A DNA stretch of 64,000 nt, taken from Radiobacillus deserti. Lineage in GTDB: Bacteria > Bacillota > Bacilli > Bacillales > Amphibacillaceae. This document shows, in pieces, positions 8,826 through 16,926 of the stretch. Location of the stretch: positions 3,224,001-3,288,000 of the forward strand of contig NZ_CP041666.1 in the NCBI RefSeq assembly GCF_007301515.1, given 5' to 3'. The notes beneath the pieces were generated by a model. That model was not told the origin of the DNA. It saw only the letters and a list, made by a program, of their open reading frames with translations, and made no database searches. The stretch's first letter is position 1, and every line of letters starts with the position of its first letter. Position numbers and translations under genes: made by a program.

Positions 8826-9167
8826 CCTAGTTTCCTCCTCGATTTAGGTCGATAGAAGCTCAGGAGTTTCAAGACAAGACCAATGTTACAGAAATATTTC
8901 ATTATCCTCAAACTGTCTTAATATTCATTTATTTGGATAATTCCATAAAATTTGGAGTCTAAATGGCATACCTCCTTTATCTCTTCATATGAGCTAAAAT
9001 CCTCCTGATATGTTTTATATACTCCAAATTCACACCTTCTAAACTTGATTTTCTCCTATTTTAAAAGGTCTATAGGTCTTTTTATCTAGTTAAACCCTGT
9101 AATAGATATTAAAAAAGCATGGGTCCTTTTGGGATCCATGCCATTTGTTTATACATATGATATAGTT
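8826..9167. promoter_or_regulatory. TRAP operon upstream region with a spaced inverted repeat
   Basis: This 342-bp stretch carries no convincing gene. It contains a perfect 10-bp inverted pair, AATTTGGAGT at 8949-8958 and ACTCCAAATT at 9021-9030, whose centres are 72 bp (about seven helical turns) apart. That spacing would suit two sites for one regulator upstream of dctQ. No regulator gene is adjacent. The right end holds the terminator of the neighbouring kinase gene. Confidence 0.4.
9109..9141 (-). terminator. intrinsic terminator of the kinase gene
   Basis: On the minus strand the stem GCATGGATCC pairs with GGACCCATGC (one G-T pair) around a short loop, followed by six T. It lies 27 bases past the stop of the kinase gene. 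Confidence 0.75.
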
Positions 9168-9749
9168 TTAGTTTTTTATGACAAAATCAGCAAATTCTAT
9201 TGGTTTTTCCTTTTTCACATAATAGTCCTCTGCTGGCCAGTACCGATGAACAAAGGTTTCTTTTTCCTGTTGTGCTTGTTCAGACTCTCTCCGAAAGCGA
9301 GTTTCTCTCGGACAGTCCAGAAATATCACATAATCAAAATAGCTTCTCCATTCTTTCCTTTGCAAAAATACCCCTTCAATAAGTATCACACAATCATCCG
9401 GAATCAAAATTTCTTTCCATTCATGGTCATCGCTTTTTTGATAGTAAGGTAAGGAAACAGAAGACGTTTCTTTTAATAATTCAAAAAAGTTATCTTTTAA
9501 CCATTCAATGTCCCACTGTAAAAAATAATACTCTTCCCACGATGCTCTTCCTGTATCATATCTATTTTCCCTTTTCACGATAAAGTCATCTATATGAAAG
9601 ACCATGCATTCCTGTCCACTTTCTTCTATACAAACCTGGACCTGATTTACAAAGGTAGACTTCCCTGCGCGACTCAGGCCATCCAAACCAAGCACACATC
9701 TCCCCTGAAGAGGTACAAGTGATTTTAACAAAGATGATAATTCAGCCAT
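9168..9749 (-). CDS. uridine-kinase-like P-loop kinase
   Basis: This 193-residue protein has a P-loop GLDGLSRAGKST near residue 22, a substrate DDF segment (FHIDDFIVKRENRY) and a VILIEGVFLQRKEW strand, which together resemble uridine kinase/phosphoribulokinase-type enzymes such as the small Bacillus kinases of unknown substrate. The start was set at ATG 9749 (MAELSSLL), seven bases after GGAGAC. The longer frame overlaps the upstream gene. It begins four bases after the stop of the acetyltransferase, so the two form an operon. The phosphorylated substrate is unknown. Confidence 0.8.
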   Translation of the reverse strand: MAELSSLLKSLVPLQGRCVLGLDGLSRAGKSTFVNQVQVCIEESGQECMVFHIDDFIVKRENRYDTGRASWEEYYFLQWDIEWLKDNFFELLKETSSVSLPYYQKSDDHEWKEILIPDDCVILIEGVFLQRKEWRSYFDYVIFLDCPRETRFRRESEQAQQEKETFVHRYWPAEDYYVKKEKPIEFADFVIKN

Positions 9750-9753
9750 AATA

Positions 9754-10593
9754 CTAGTCTCCAAACTTATAAACGATAGAATCCCCAACCGTTTTGTAGC
9801 CAATTCTTTGGTAAATCTGGTTAGAGGTCGGATTGGCTTTGTCTGTATATAAAGCACAAAAACGATTCCCCTCTTCTAAAAGCTTTTGGGTAAGGGTAGT
9901 TACACTCGTAGTCGCATATCCTTTCCGTTTATATTCGTCTGGAGTGTACACGGCATTAATCGTTACACCATTTTTTGTTTTTCGAGATTGATTGACCATC
10001 GAAACCGGTACACCATCCACTTCCCACACAAACAACGAATTCATTTTCAGAAAGTGTGTGATAAGGGAGTGTGCCCTATCTTGTATGCCTTCCTCATTTG
10101 TTTCCCGACCAAATTGTTGCATCCATTTCACATACAAATCTTTGTCTGCTTCTTTTGCTAATGTTAGCCTTCCAGGTGCAGAGCCGATATCGTTGACATG
10201 AGTCAGCTGATAAATAAGTTGCTCCATATGTAAGGTTACAGGAAGCTTCGTTTCCTGAGACCATGCCTGAACAAATGCATCTGCCACCTCTCTAGAACCA
10301 ATAACTCCGGGGAGTTTTATTTGATTCTCGATGAACCATCTCGCTAGGACTGGAAATATGTCCGGTTGGATCTCAATATCTGGGAGCACTAAATCGTGAG
10401 GTGGTGTCTGGATAAACCCATACACAAAGTGATTGTCCTTCTCCACTAGCCCCATTAAAACTTCTCCGTTTTGCGAAGTCTTTTCTCGTTCCAAGATACC
10501 AAGCATGAGGTTGTTACATGCTTCTTTTCTCAACAATAAAGGCTCTATCCTTGCGCTAAATTGTTGGACATCTTTCATTATGACAACTCTCAT
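9754..10593 (-). CDS. GNAT-family N-acetyltransferase
   Basis: A 279-residue protein whose C-terminal third is a GNAT domain, with the acetyl-CoA loop YKRKGYATTSVTTLTQKLLE at about residue 218 and the closing motif NPTSNQIYQRIGYKTVGD. The N-terminal 130 residues form a degenerate second GNAT-like half, as in other double-fold family members. The ATG at 10593 follows AGAAGGG. It is translationally close to the kinase downstream. The acetyl acceptor is unknown. Confidence 0.85.
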   Translation of the reverse strand: MRVVIMKDVQQFSARIEPLLLRKEACNNLMLGILEREKTSQNGEVLMGLVEKDNHFVYGFIQTPPHDLVLPDIEIQPDIFPVLARWFIENQIKLPGVIGSREVADAFVQAWSQETKLPVTLHMEQLIYQLTHVNDIGSAPGRLTLAKEADKDLYVKWMQQFGRETNEEGIQDRAHSLITHFLKMNSLFVWEVDGVPVSMVNQSRKTKNGVTINAVYTPDEYKRKGYATTSVTTLTQKLLEEGNRFCALYTDKANPTSNQIYQRIGYKTVGDSIVYKFGD

Positions 10594-10710
10594 CGTATCC
10601 CTTCTTTCTTTTCTTCATTATAATTGGAGGTACGAGAAAAAAGAAGAGAGAAGGATGATAATTTGACTTCTATCCTTCTATTTTCTATGGTAAAGGCAGA
10701 GGTGATAAAA

Positions 10711-10890
10711 ATGAATAGAAATGAAATAGAAGCAAGAATCCGCGAGTTAAAGTCGGACTATATCCGTATCCAAGCAGACCTTGAAAAAATGGGAAGCGTA
10801 GGTGGGGATACTTCACGCGGTGAACAACAATTAGACGCGTTAGAAAAGGAACTTGCGGAATTAAATAAAAAGTTAGATGAGTTAGAATAA
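10711..10890 (+). CDS. SE1832-type small coiled-coil protein
   Basis: A 59-residue, strongly amphipathic protein starting MNRNEIEARIRELKSDYIRI and ending in KELAELNKKLDELE. It resembles the small conserved SE1832-family proteins of Firmicutes, whose function is unknown. The ATG at 10711 is preceded by AGAGGTGAT. The longer frame from 10624 lacks a ribosome site. Two helices separated by a Gly/Ser turn are likely. It is monocistronic. Confidence 0.75.
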   Translation: MNRNEIEARIRELKSDYIRIQADLEKMGSVGGDTSRGEQQLDALEKELAELNKKLDELE

Positions 10891-10893
10891 GAA

Positions 10894-11086
10894 GAGGTTG
10901 AGACAAAAGTATAGGAAGCAATGAAAAAACGAACAATTATGATTAGTGCCTATACCCCGCTCCGGAAATATACGACGCTTTCCGCAGGCGGCTGGTGAGC
11001 CTTTCCTCCCGCTGGAGTCTTTCCGGAGCTAGTATAGGCTGTTGTTCGGCTTTTTGGCTTGTCTTTTTAGTTATGTCCAAGCCCCT
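10894..11086. repeat. MITE-like palindromic dispersed repeat, short copy
   Basis: About 190 bp with ends resembling GAGGCTGGGACAAAAG in inverted orientation, and inner arms built around GCTCCGGAAATATACG and TTCCGGAGCTAGTATAG. The same sequence occurs inverted at 63765..64000, including AGTATAGGAAGCAATG and CGACGCTTTCCGC. This copy lacks about 50 bp of the central hairpin present in the other. It contains no ORF. Such non-coding palindromes are widespread in Bacillaceae intergenic regions. Here it lies between the small coiled-coil gene and the antiporter gene. Confidence 0.8.
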
Positions 11087-12937
11087 TTATTTATCCTTTT
11101 CTTCTCTTTGTTCTTCTAATTTGGCTAAAATCTTATGAAACTCTTTGCTCGGTGGAGTTAGGCTTACGACAATGTCTCCAGCTGCCGCTTTAGGATTCGA
11201 TTCATTCGTCAGAAAATCAATTTCTCCTGATTCCTTCAGGATGAACAGCACTGTTGTATCTTGTCCACGTTCATCTAAATACTGATTGTACGTATATTGC
11301 TCTGTAATCGTCGTTTTTCTGAATACATACCCTGAATCAATTCGGCTAAAGAGACTTTCTAAGGAGGAACGATCAGAGAAAAGAAACCTCCCACCAATCG
11401 TATTTACTAAATCCTTTACCTCCCTTTCATCATCCAACTGAACAGGCAACTTGAACACATTACTACGACCAAACTCTGGAACAAATGTCGTACATACCAA
11501 CGCATTATACGAATCAAAATCGGAAGCTGATATTAAATAATCATATGGGGTCATATCCAATCGGTATTCTGTTTGCTCAGACAGGATTTCCCCATGATAC
11601 ACATGAATACCAGCGTTCCTTGCAATACCGAGACGCTGCCATGAACTATCAACTATAATAGAAGGTATATCTAAATCATCAAATGTTTCAGCCAATGCCT
11701 TTGTAAATATATTGCTACCTACCATTATTACACCGGGTTGATCCTCTGCAGCAAGATTTAACTTTTTAGCTAACCAACCAATAGAAAACCCATGCGTGCA
11801 AACCGTAAAGAATACAAGAGCAAACGTTAACGAGGTAATAATCGCCGCATCCTGGTATCCTTCATCAAGCAGTACGGATGCAAAATACCCAGAGACCGTT
11901 AAAGCAACAATCCCACGTGGCGCAATCCAACCTACTAAGAGCTTCTCGGCCGTTGACAGATCCGTTCGAATGGTTGAGAGGAAAATGGAGAGTGGTCGAA
12001 CGACAAATAACATAAGTAGAACGAAACCAATAATCTTTACGTTAAAAATCTCCATCAGCGTCTCTCTCGTTAAGGACGCGGTTAACATGACGAATATGGC
12101 AGAAATTAATAATATCGATAAATTTTCTTTAAAATGACGCATATCGCGTATTGACGATATCCCCATATTCGCAAGTGTCATTCCCATTGCAGTCACAGCA
12201 AGCAATCCTGTTTCATGCATAATCTCATCGGCAATCGTAAAGCATGCAATTACGGTCGTAAATACTACTGGCGATTTAAGGAACTCTGGAATGTAGCCAT
12301 GCTCGAACATCCATCCAATCCCTTTCCCACATAACACGCCGATCACAACTGCAAATAAGGACGCTAAGCAAAAGACGAGTAGGGAACCTATATGTCCGCC
12401 ATCCTCTGCAAAGAACACGATAACTTCTAATGCAAAAACAGCCAATAATGCTCCTAACGGGTCGACAATAATCCCTTCCCACTTTAATATCTTAGCAGGG
12501 CGCGGTTTAAGTTTGGATTGCCTAAGTAAAGGTAAAATAACTGTTGGTCCGGTTACAATAAACAAAGCTCCTATGACGAAAGATACGGTTAAAGACAAGC
12601 CAGCAACGTAATGGGCCGCCAATGAACCTAACAGCCAACTAATAGCTGCACCAAACGTAGAAATTCGAAAAACTGGTTTTCCTAGCCCTTTTATGTCTTT
12701 AATATCTAAATTGAGACTACCTTCAAACAAAATAATAGCAACTGCTATAGAAATAATAGGACTATATAAATCGCCAAAATCTTGTTCAGGATTCATTAGT
12801 CCCAAGATTGGTCCTGCAAAAAGACCAACAATTGACATCACAACAATCGCTGGCATACGAAATCTCCACGAAAGCCATTGCGATCCAATTCCTAATAACC
12901 CAATGATCATGAACTCTAACGATATAGAGTGAATCAT
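11087..12937 (-). CDS. CPA1-type cation/proton antiporter with C-terminal TrkA-like domain
   Basis: The 616-residue protein has about 12 membrane helices over residues 1-380 and a cytosolic C terminus. The VGLFAGPILGLMNP and ILFEGSLNLDIKDIK segments are typical of NhaP-type Na+(K+)/H+ antiporters. Residues about 395-500 (GVIMVGSNIFTKALAETFDD) form a Rossmann TrkA-N/RCK-like domain, followed by a TrkA-C-like end. The start was set at ATG 12937, after GAGGGGGAT, rather than the upstream GTG/ATG codons. A salt- or pH-homeostasis role is likely, which suits a halophilic Bacillaceae. The transported ion is not determinable. Confidence 0.88.
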   Translation of the reverse strand: MIHSISLEFMIIGLLGIGSQWLSWRFRMPAIVVMSIVGLFAGPILGLMNPEQDFGDLYSPIISIAVAIILFEGSLNLDIKDIKGLGKPVFRISTFGAAISWLLGSLAAHYVAGLSLTVSFVIGALFIVTGPTVILPLLRQSKLKPRPAKILKWEGIIVDPLGALLAVFALEVIVFFAEDGGHIGSLLVFCLASLFAVVIGVLCGKGIGWMFEHGYIPEFLKSPVVFTTVIACFTIADEIMHETGLLAVTAMGMTLANMGISSIRDMRHFKENLSILLISAIFVMLTASLTRETLMEIFNVKIIGFVLLMLFVVRPLSIFLSTIRTDLSTAEKLLVGWIAPRGIVALTVSGYFASVLLDEGYQDAAIITSLTFALVFFTVCTHGFSIGWLAKKLNLAAEDQPGVIMVGSNIFTKALAETFDDLDIPSIIVDSSWQRLGIARNAGIHVYHGEILSEQTEYRLDMTPYDYLISASDFDSYNALVCTTFVPEFGRSNVFKLPVQLDDEREVKDLVNTIGGRFLFSDRSSLESLFSRIDSGYVFRKTTITEQYTYNQYLDERGQDTTVLFILKESGEIDFLTNESNPKAAAGDIVVSLTPPSKEFHKILAKLEEQREEKDK

Positions 12938-12973
12938 TTTTAATCCCCCTCTATTCCCCAATTTCAATAGGAT

Positions 12974-13008
12974 GGATGGGCAGTCTCTTTTATGAAGACT
13001 GCCCATCC
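12974..13008. repeat. strong inverted repeat in the antiporter leader
   Basis: A perfect 13-bp inverted repeat (GGATGGGCAGTCT and its complement) with a 9-base loop lies 37 bases upstream of the antiporter start. On the plus strand it is followed by a T-rich run (AAATTTTTT), so it looks like an intrinsic terminator, yet no plus-strand gene precedes it. It could be a leader hairpin of the antiporter mRNA or a decayed element. Confidence 0.55.
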
Positions 13009-13186
13009 CCCAAATTTTTTATATCTGAATAGCTTATATTCTTAGTTTTTAAATATGACATTATATTATCCTTTTTTTCGTTCACCTAAACATCGAAAAC
13101 ACGTACATGTTTGTTAGCCAACGCCTTTTAAATACGGTAAACTAGGGTTAACGATATGGTAATGATTATAGTAAAGGACGGTTTAA

Positions 13187-15286
13187 ATGATCGCACAAGC
13201 AGAAGATTTATTACAACAATATTATGGGTACACATCGTTCCGAAACGGGCAAAAAACGGTCATTGACCAGCTCCTAGAAAATCAAAACACGTTAGCCGTA
13301 ATGCCAACGGGTGGCGGAAAATCCATCTGCTATCAAATACCTGGCCTCCTACTAGATGGAACAGCGATTATTATCTCTCCGCTTATTTCCTTAATGAAAG
13401 ACCAAGTGGATGCCTTACAAGCCCTTGGTATCTCTGCAACGTTTATAAATAGCTCTTTATCCACCAATGAACAACAAGAGCGTTTAACCCAGGTTCGATT
13501 AGGAAGCTATAAGTTTTTGTATGTTGCACCAGAAAGGTTTGAATCCCAATCGTTTATACAAACAATCAATTCCATCCCTCTATCCTTAATTGCTTTTGAT
13601 GAGGCACACTGTATTTCGCAATGGGGACATGATTTCCGACCAAGCTATCGTTCCATCGTTCCTGCACTAAAGCAAGTTACGAATTTACCTGTCTTGGCAG
13701 CCATGACTGCTACAGCAACAGAGGAAGTCATGACAGATATTCAATCCCTGCTGTCTATCTCTTCAGATAACATTGTCAATACAGGATTTGCAAGAGAGAA
13801 CCTCTCTTTCCAAGTAGTAAAGGGACAGGATAAAAAGTCATTTATTTCTTCTTATATAGAAGCTAGAAAACTAGAATCCGGAATTATTTATACGGCAACA
13901 AGAAAACAAACGGACAATGTTCATGCCTTTTTAGAAAAGAAAGGGCTTCAAGTAGCTAAGTATCACGGCGGTTTGTCCGAAACTCAAAGAAAAGAAGAAC
14001 AGTTCGCCTTTATTCAAGATGAAAAGACGATTATGGTGGCGACAAACGCCTTCGGTATGGGGATTGACAAATCGAACGTTCGATATGTTATTCACTATGC
14101 ACTTCCAATGAATATTGAATCCTATTATCAAGAAGCAGGAAGGGCTGGTAGAGATGGCGAGCCAAGTGACTGTATTCTATTATTTGCAGGTCAGGATATC
14201 CAGTTACAAAAATTTCTTATTGATCAATCCATGGCAGATTCTCCTAAAAAAGCCCAGGAGTATGCAAAGCTCCAAGCGATGATTAATTATTGCCATACGG
14301 AGCAGTGTTTACAGGCATTCATACTTGATTACTTCCAAGACGAATCTATCTCAAAGAACTGTGGTTCTTGCAGTAACTGTACACACCAAGGCGAAAAAAC
14401 AGATATGACAAGAGAAGCTCAAATGGTATTGTCTTGTGTGAAAAGAATGGGAGAGCGGTTCGGGGCCAGTCTAACGGCGAAAGTCTTAAAGGGGTCTAAG
14501 GATAAAAAGGTGAAAGAATTCCGTCTAGATAGTCTCTCCACTTACGGACTAATGTCTTCTTATACAGAAAAAGATATTACCCAGTTCATTCACTTTCTTA
14601 TTGCAGAAAACTTCTTATCACCTGGTCAAGAACGATTTCCGATTCTTTCTTTAACAAAAAATGCGGAACCTGTTTTGAAAGGAAAACAAAAGGTTTGGAT
14701 GCAGCAAATCAAAATAAATCCTCATGCAGAAGTAGACTATCAAGTCTCCTTATTTGAAGAATTACGGATGCTTCGAAAACGAATGGCTGAGCAAGACCAA
14801 GTGCCTCCATATGTATTATTTTCCGATGCAACCTTAAAAGAGATGACAAGACATCTACCAGATTCCGATGAAAAACTCCTTCTCATTAAAGGGGTAGGAG
14901 AAAAGAAGTTAGAACAATACGGCAGAGCCTTTTTAGAAACCATCGCCAATTGGAAAGAGAGAAATCAGGATCTAAGTAAAAAGCATGAGGAAGCACCTAG
15001 TCATATTCAATCCTACACCCTATTCCAACAAGGGTATGACCTTCCTTCTATCGCTGCTTTACGAAACATTACCGAGCAAACCGTCACAAACCATCTCTTT
15101 ACTTGTTTTAAAGAAGGAATGGACATAGATTGGAGTTTGTTCTTTGATGATGAACAGGAAGAAGTTGTTTTACAAATGCGTCAGCAGTTAGAGGAACCAA
15201 AGCTACGTGATTTAAAGGATCTTGTTCCTGAGGCGTACACCTATACAACAATTAAAGCTATCCTTACTAAGAATGGATATATGTAA
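13187..15286 (+). CDS. recQ: RecQ-family ATP-dependent DNA helicase
   Basis: A 699-residue 3'-5' DNA helicase acting in recombination and fork repair. Visible motifs are the Walker A MPTGGGKSICYQ near residue 42, DEAHCISQWGHDFRP near 140, motif III TATATEE, and motif VI YYQEAGRAGRDGEPS. The zinc cluster NCGSCSNC near 392 is followed by the winged helix, an HRDC domain at about 525-600 and a C-terminal helix-turn-helix extension (SIAALRNITEQTVTNHLF). Its length exceeds that of short RecS proteins, which favours RecQ. The ATG follows AAAGGACGG. It is monocistronic with a strong terminator. Confidence 0.95.
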   Translation: MIAQAEDLLQQYYGYTSFRNGQKTVIDQLLENQNTLAVMPTGGGKSICYQIPGLLLDGTAIIISPLISLMKDQVDALQALGISATFINSSLSTNEQQERLTQVRLGSYKFLYVAPERFESQSFIQTINSIPLSLIAFDEAHCISQWGHDFRPSYRSIVPALKQVTNLPVLAAMTATATEEVMTDIQSLLSISSDNIVNTGFARENLSFQVVKGQDKKSFISSYIEARKLESGIIYTATRKQTDNVHAFLEKKGLQVAKYHGGLSETQRKEEQFAFIQDEKTIMVATNAFGMGIDKSNVRYVIHYALPMNIESYYQEAGRAGRDGEPSDCILLFAGQDIQLQKFLIDQSMADSPKKAQEYAKLQAMINYCHTEQCLQAFILDYFQDESISKNCGSCSNCTHQGEKTDMTREAQMVLSCVKRMGERFGASLTAKVLKGSKDKKVKEFRLDSLSTYGLMSSYTEKDITQFIHFLIAENFLSPGQERFPILSLTKNAEPVLKGKQKVWMQQIKINPHAEVDYQVSLFEELRMLRKRMAEQDQVPPYVLFSDATLKEMTRHLPDSDEKLLLIKGVGEKKLEQYGRAFLETIANWKERNQDLSKKHEEAPSHIQSYTLFQQGYDLPSIAALRNITEQTVTNHLFTCFKEGMDIDWSLFFDDEQEEVVLQMRQQLEEPKLRDLKDLVPEAYTYTTIKAILTKNGYM

Positions 15287-15320
15287 AACGAATTATGTAT
15301 ATTAAGTTTTGAACTATAAA

Positions 15321-15361
15321 ATGCCAGGCTGCTTTAAACAGCCTGGCATCCTTTTATTTTT
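15321..15361. terminator. bidirectional intrinsic terminator
   Basis: The stem ATGCCAGGCTG pairs with its complement around a 7-base loop and is followed by a T-rich run. It ends recQ and overlaps the end of the convergent small zinc-ribbon gene. Confidence 0.85.
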
Positions 15362-15521
15362 CTGGTATGAATTCTTGCTCTTTATTTCTTTCTTGGCAAT
15401 CTGTACAAAGCTTCATTTTTTCTTCTTGCTTATTCGTTAATAGTCTTCCGCAGCTACTACATTTTCCAAATTCATTTGGATTTCCTTGAAATCCGGAAAG
15501 ATGCGCCTCTGGTCCTACCAT
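15354..15521 (-). CDS. small putative zinc-ribbon protein
   Basis: This 55-residue ORF starts MVGPEAHLSGFQGNPNEFGK and carries two CxxC knuckles, CSSC near residue 25 and CTDC near residue 41, spaced like a four-cysteine zinc ribbon. The ATG at 15521 has a textbook ribosome site (AGGAGGGAC). It lies between recQ and an aminopeptidase gene. I do not recognise a named family. The two CxxC pairs and strong translation signal make it a credible gene, possibly a nucleic-acid or protein-binding accessory factor. Confidence 0.7.
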   Translation of the reverse strand: MVGPEAHLSGFQGNPNEFGKCSSCGRLLTNKQEEKMKLCTDCQERNKEQEFIPEK

Positions 15522-15589
15522 GTATAGTCCCTCCTATTAAAACTATTAGCATTACATAGAAGGTTCCCTCTAGGAATGTTATTCAAACA

Positions 15590-16831
15590 TTAAGCATCGA
15601 AGTTAAGCGCCCAGCTTCCTTTACGAAATACTGGCTCGGATTTCCCATCCTCTGTTATACCGTCGATATCCAATTCAGATGAGCCAATCATAAAGTCGAC
15701 ATGAGTTAAGCTATCGTTCACACCATGTTTATCTAGCTCTTCTTCATTCATATCTGCTCCACCTTCAAGATTGGTCGGATATGCTTTCCCAAGCGCAATG
15801 TGACAGGATGCATTTTCATCATAAAGCGTGTTGTAGAAAATTAAACCAGATTGTGAAATCGGAGATTCATTTGGAACAAGTGCAACCTCCCCTAATCTAC
15901 GAGCACCCTCATCGCTATCTAATAAATGTTTGAGCGTATCGTAGCCCTTTTCAGCAGTAAAATCCACCACTTTTCCATCCTTGAAAGTTAAGCTGAACTT
16001 ATCAATCATGTTTCCACCGTAAATTAATGGCATGGTACTCGAAACCGTTCCATTCACCCCATACTTATGTGGAAGTGTAAATACTTCTTCGGTTGGAATG
16101 TTCGGATTGAAATCAAGACCTTTTGCGTTCTTAGCCGATCCACCTTTCCAAATATGCCCCTCTGGTAGCTCCATCTCAAAGTCTGTTCCAGGTGCTTTAT
16201 AAATAAGCTTTTTATATTTTTTCTTGTTTAGGAATGCTCTTGCTTTGCGTAATGTTGCATTATGCTCATCCCATGCTGTAACGGGATCTGGCAGATCAGC
16301 ACGAACGATTTTAAAAATTTGTTCCCAAAGTGCTTCTATTGCATCCTCTTCTGATTTGTCAGGAAAGATTTTTTGTGCCCAATCCCCTGTTGGAATAGAA
16401 ATAAGGGACCACGGAATAATGTCATTCATCGTGTATGTACGGAATTCTTTCATCGCTTCTGCACTAGCCTTTGTTGCTTTTGCAACCTTCTCTGGATCTA
16501 TATCCTTCAATAAATCAGGATTTGTAGAACGAATTGCTAAAAGAGCTCCACCATCTTTGGCAAACTCTAAATGTTTGTCCACACTCCACTGCGGAACATC
16601 ATTCAACACCTCATCTGGAGCATACTGATACTTCAGTAGTGTTAACTCATCGTCGTTCCAGTTTATATGTACATTCTTTGCACCGAGTTCATAGGCTTTT
16701 TTTGCAACAATTCTAGTAAATTCCGCTCCATCAATCGGCGCATTAATCATAAGTGCTTGCCCTTTTTGAATATTCACACCTGTTCGCAAGGCCAACTCTG
16801 CATATTTCTCCATTAACTGTTTTTCTGCCAT
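15590..16831 (-). CDS. ampS: M29-family metallo-aminopeptidase
   Basis: A complete 413-residue aminopeptidase of the AmpS/PepS/AmpII (M29) family, cytosolic and binding two divalent metals. Family-characteristic C-terminal segments with likely metal ligands are visible: GEVALVPNESPISQSGLIFY, NASCHIALGKAYP and LTHVDFMIGSSELDIDG. It is paralogous to the partial gene at 1..633, with which it shares the N terminus (KYAELALRTGVNIQKGQAL). The ATG at 16831 follows GGAGGG. Two copies in 17 kb suggest duplication with specialised peptide preference. Confidence 0.93.
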   Translation of the reverse strand: MAEKQLMEKYAELALRTGVNIQKGQALMINAPIDGAEFTRIVAKKAYELGAKNVHINWNDDELTLLKYQYAPDEVLNDVPQWSVDKHLEFAKDGGALLAIRSTNPDLLKDIDPEKVAKATKASAEAMKEFRTYTMNDIIPWSLISIPTGDWAQKIFPDKSEEDAIEALWEQIFKIVRADLPDPVTAWDEHNATLRKARAFLNKKKYKKLIYKAPGTDFEMELPEGHIWKGGSAKNAKGLDFNPNIPTEEVFTLPHKYGVNGTVSSTMPLIYGGNMIDKFSLTFKDGKVVDFTAEKGYDTLKHLLDSDEGARRLGEVALVPNESPISQSGLIFYNTLYDENASCHIALGKAYPTNLEGGADMNEEELDKHGVNDSLTHVDFMIGSSELDIDGITEDGKSEPVFRKGSWALNFDA

Positions 16832-16926
16832 ACTAACTTCCCTCCAAATTATTATCGTTTTCTTCTCTCTATACCACGGTCTATTATTTCATAAAATTCC
16901 GAATACAACAAAGGATTGATGCCGCA

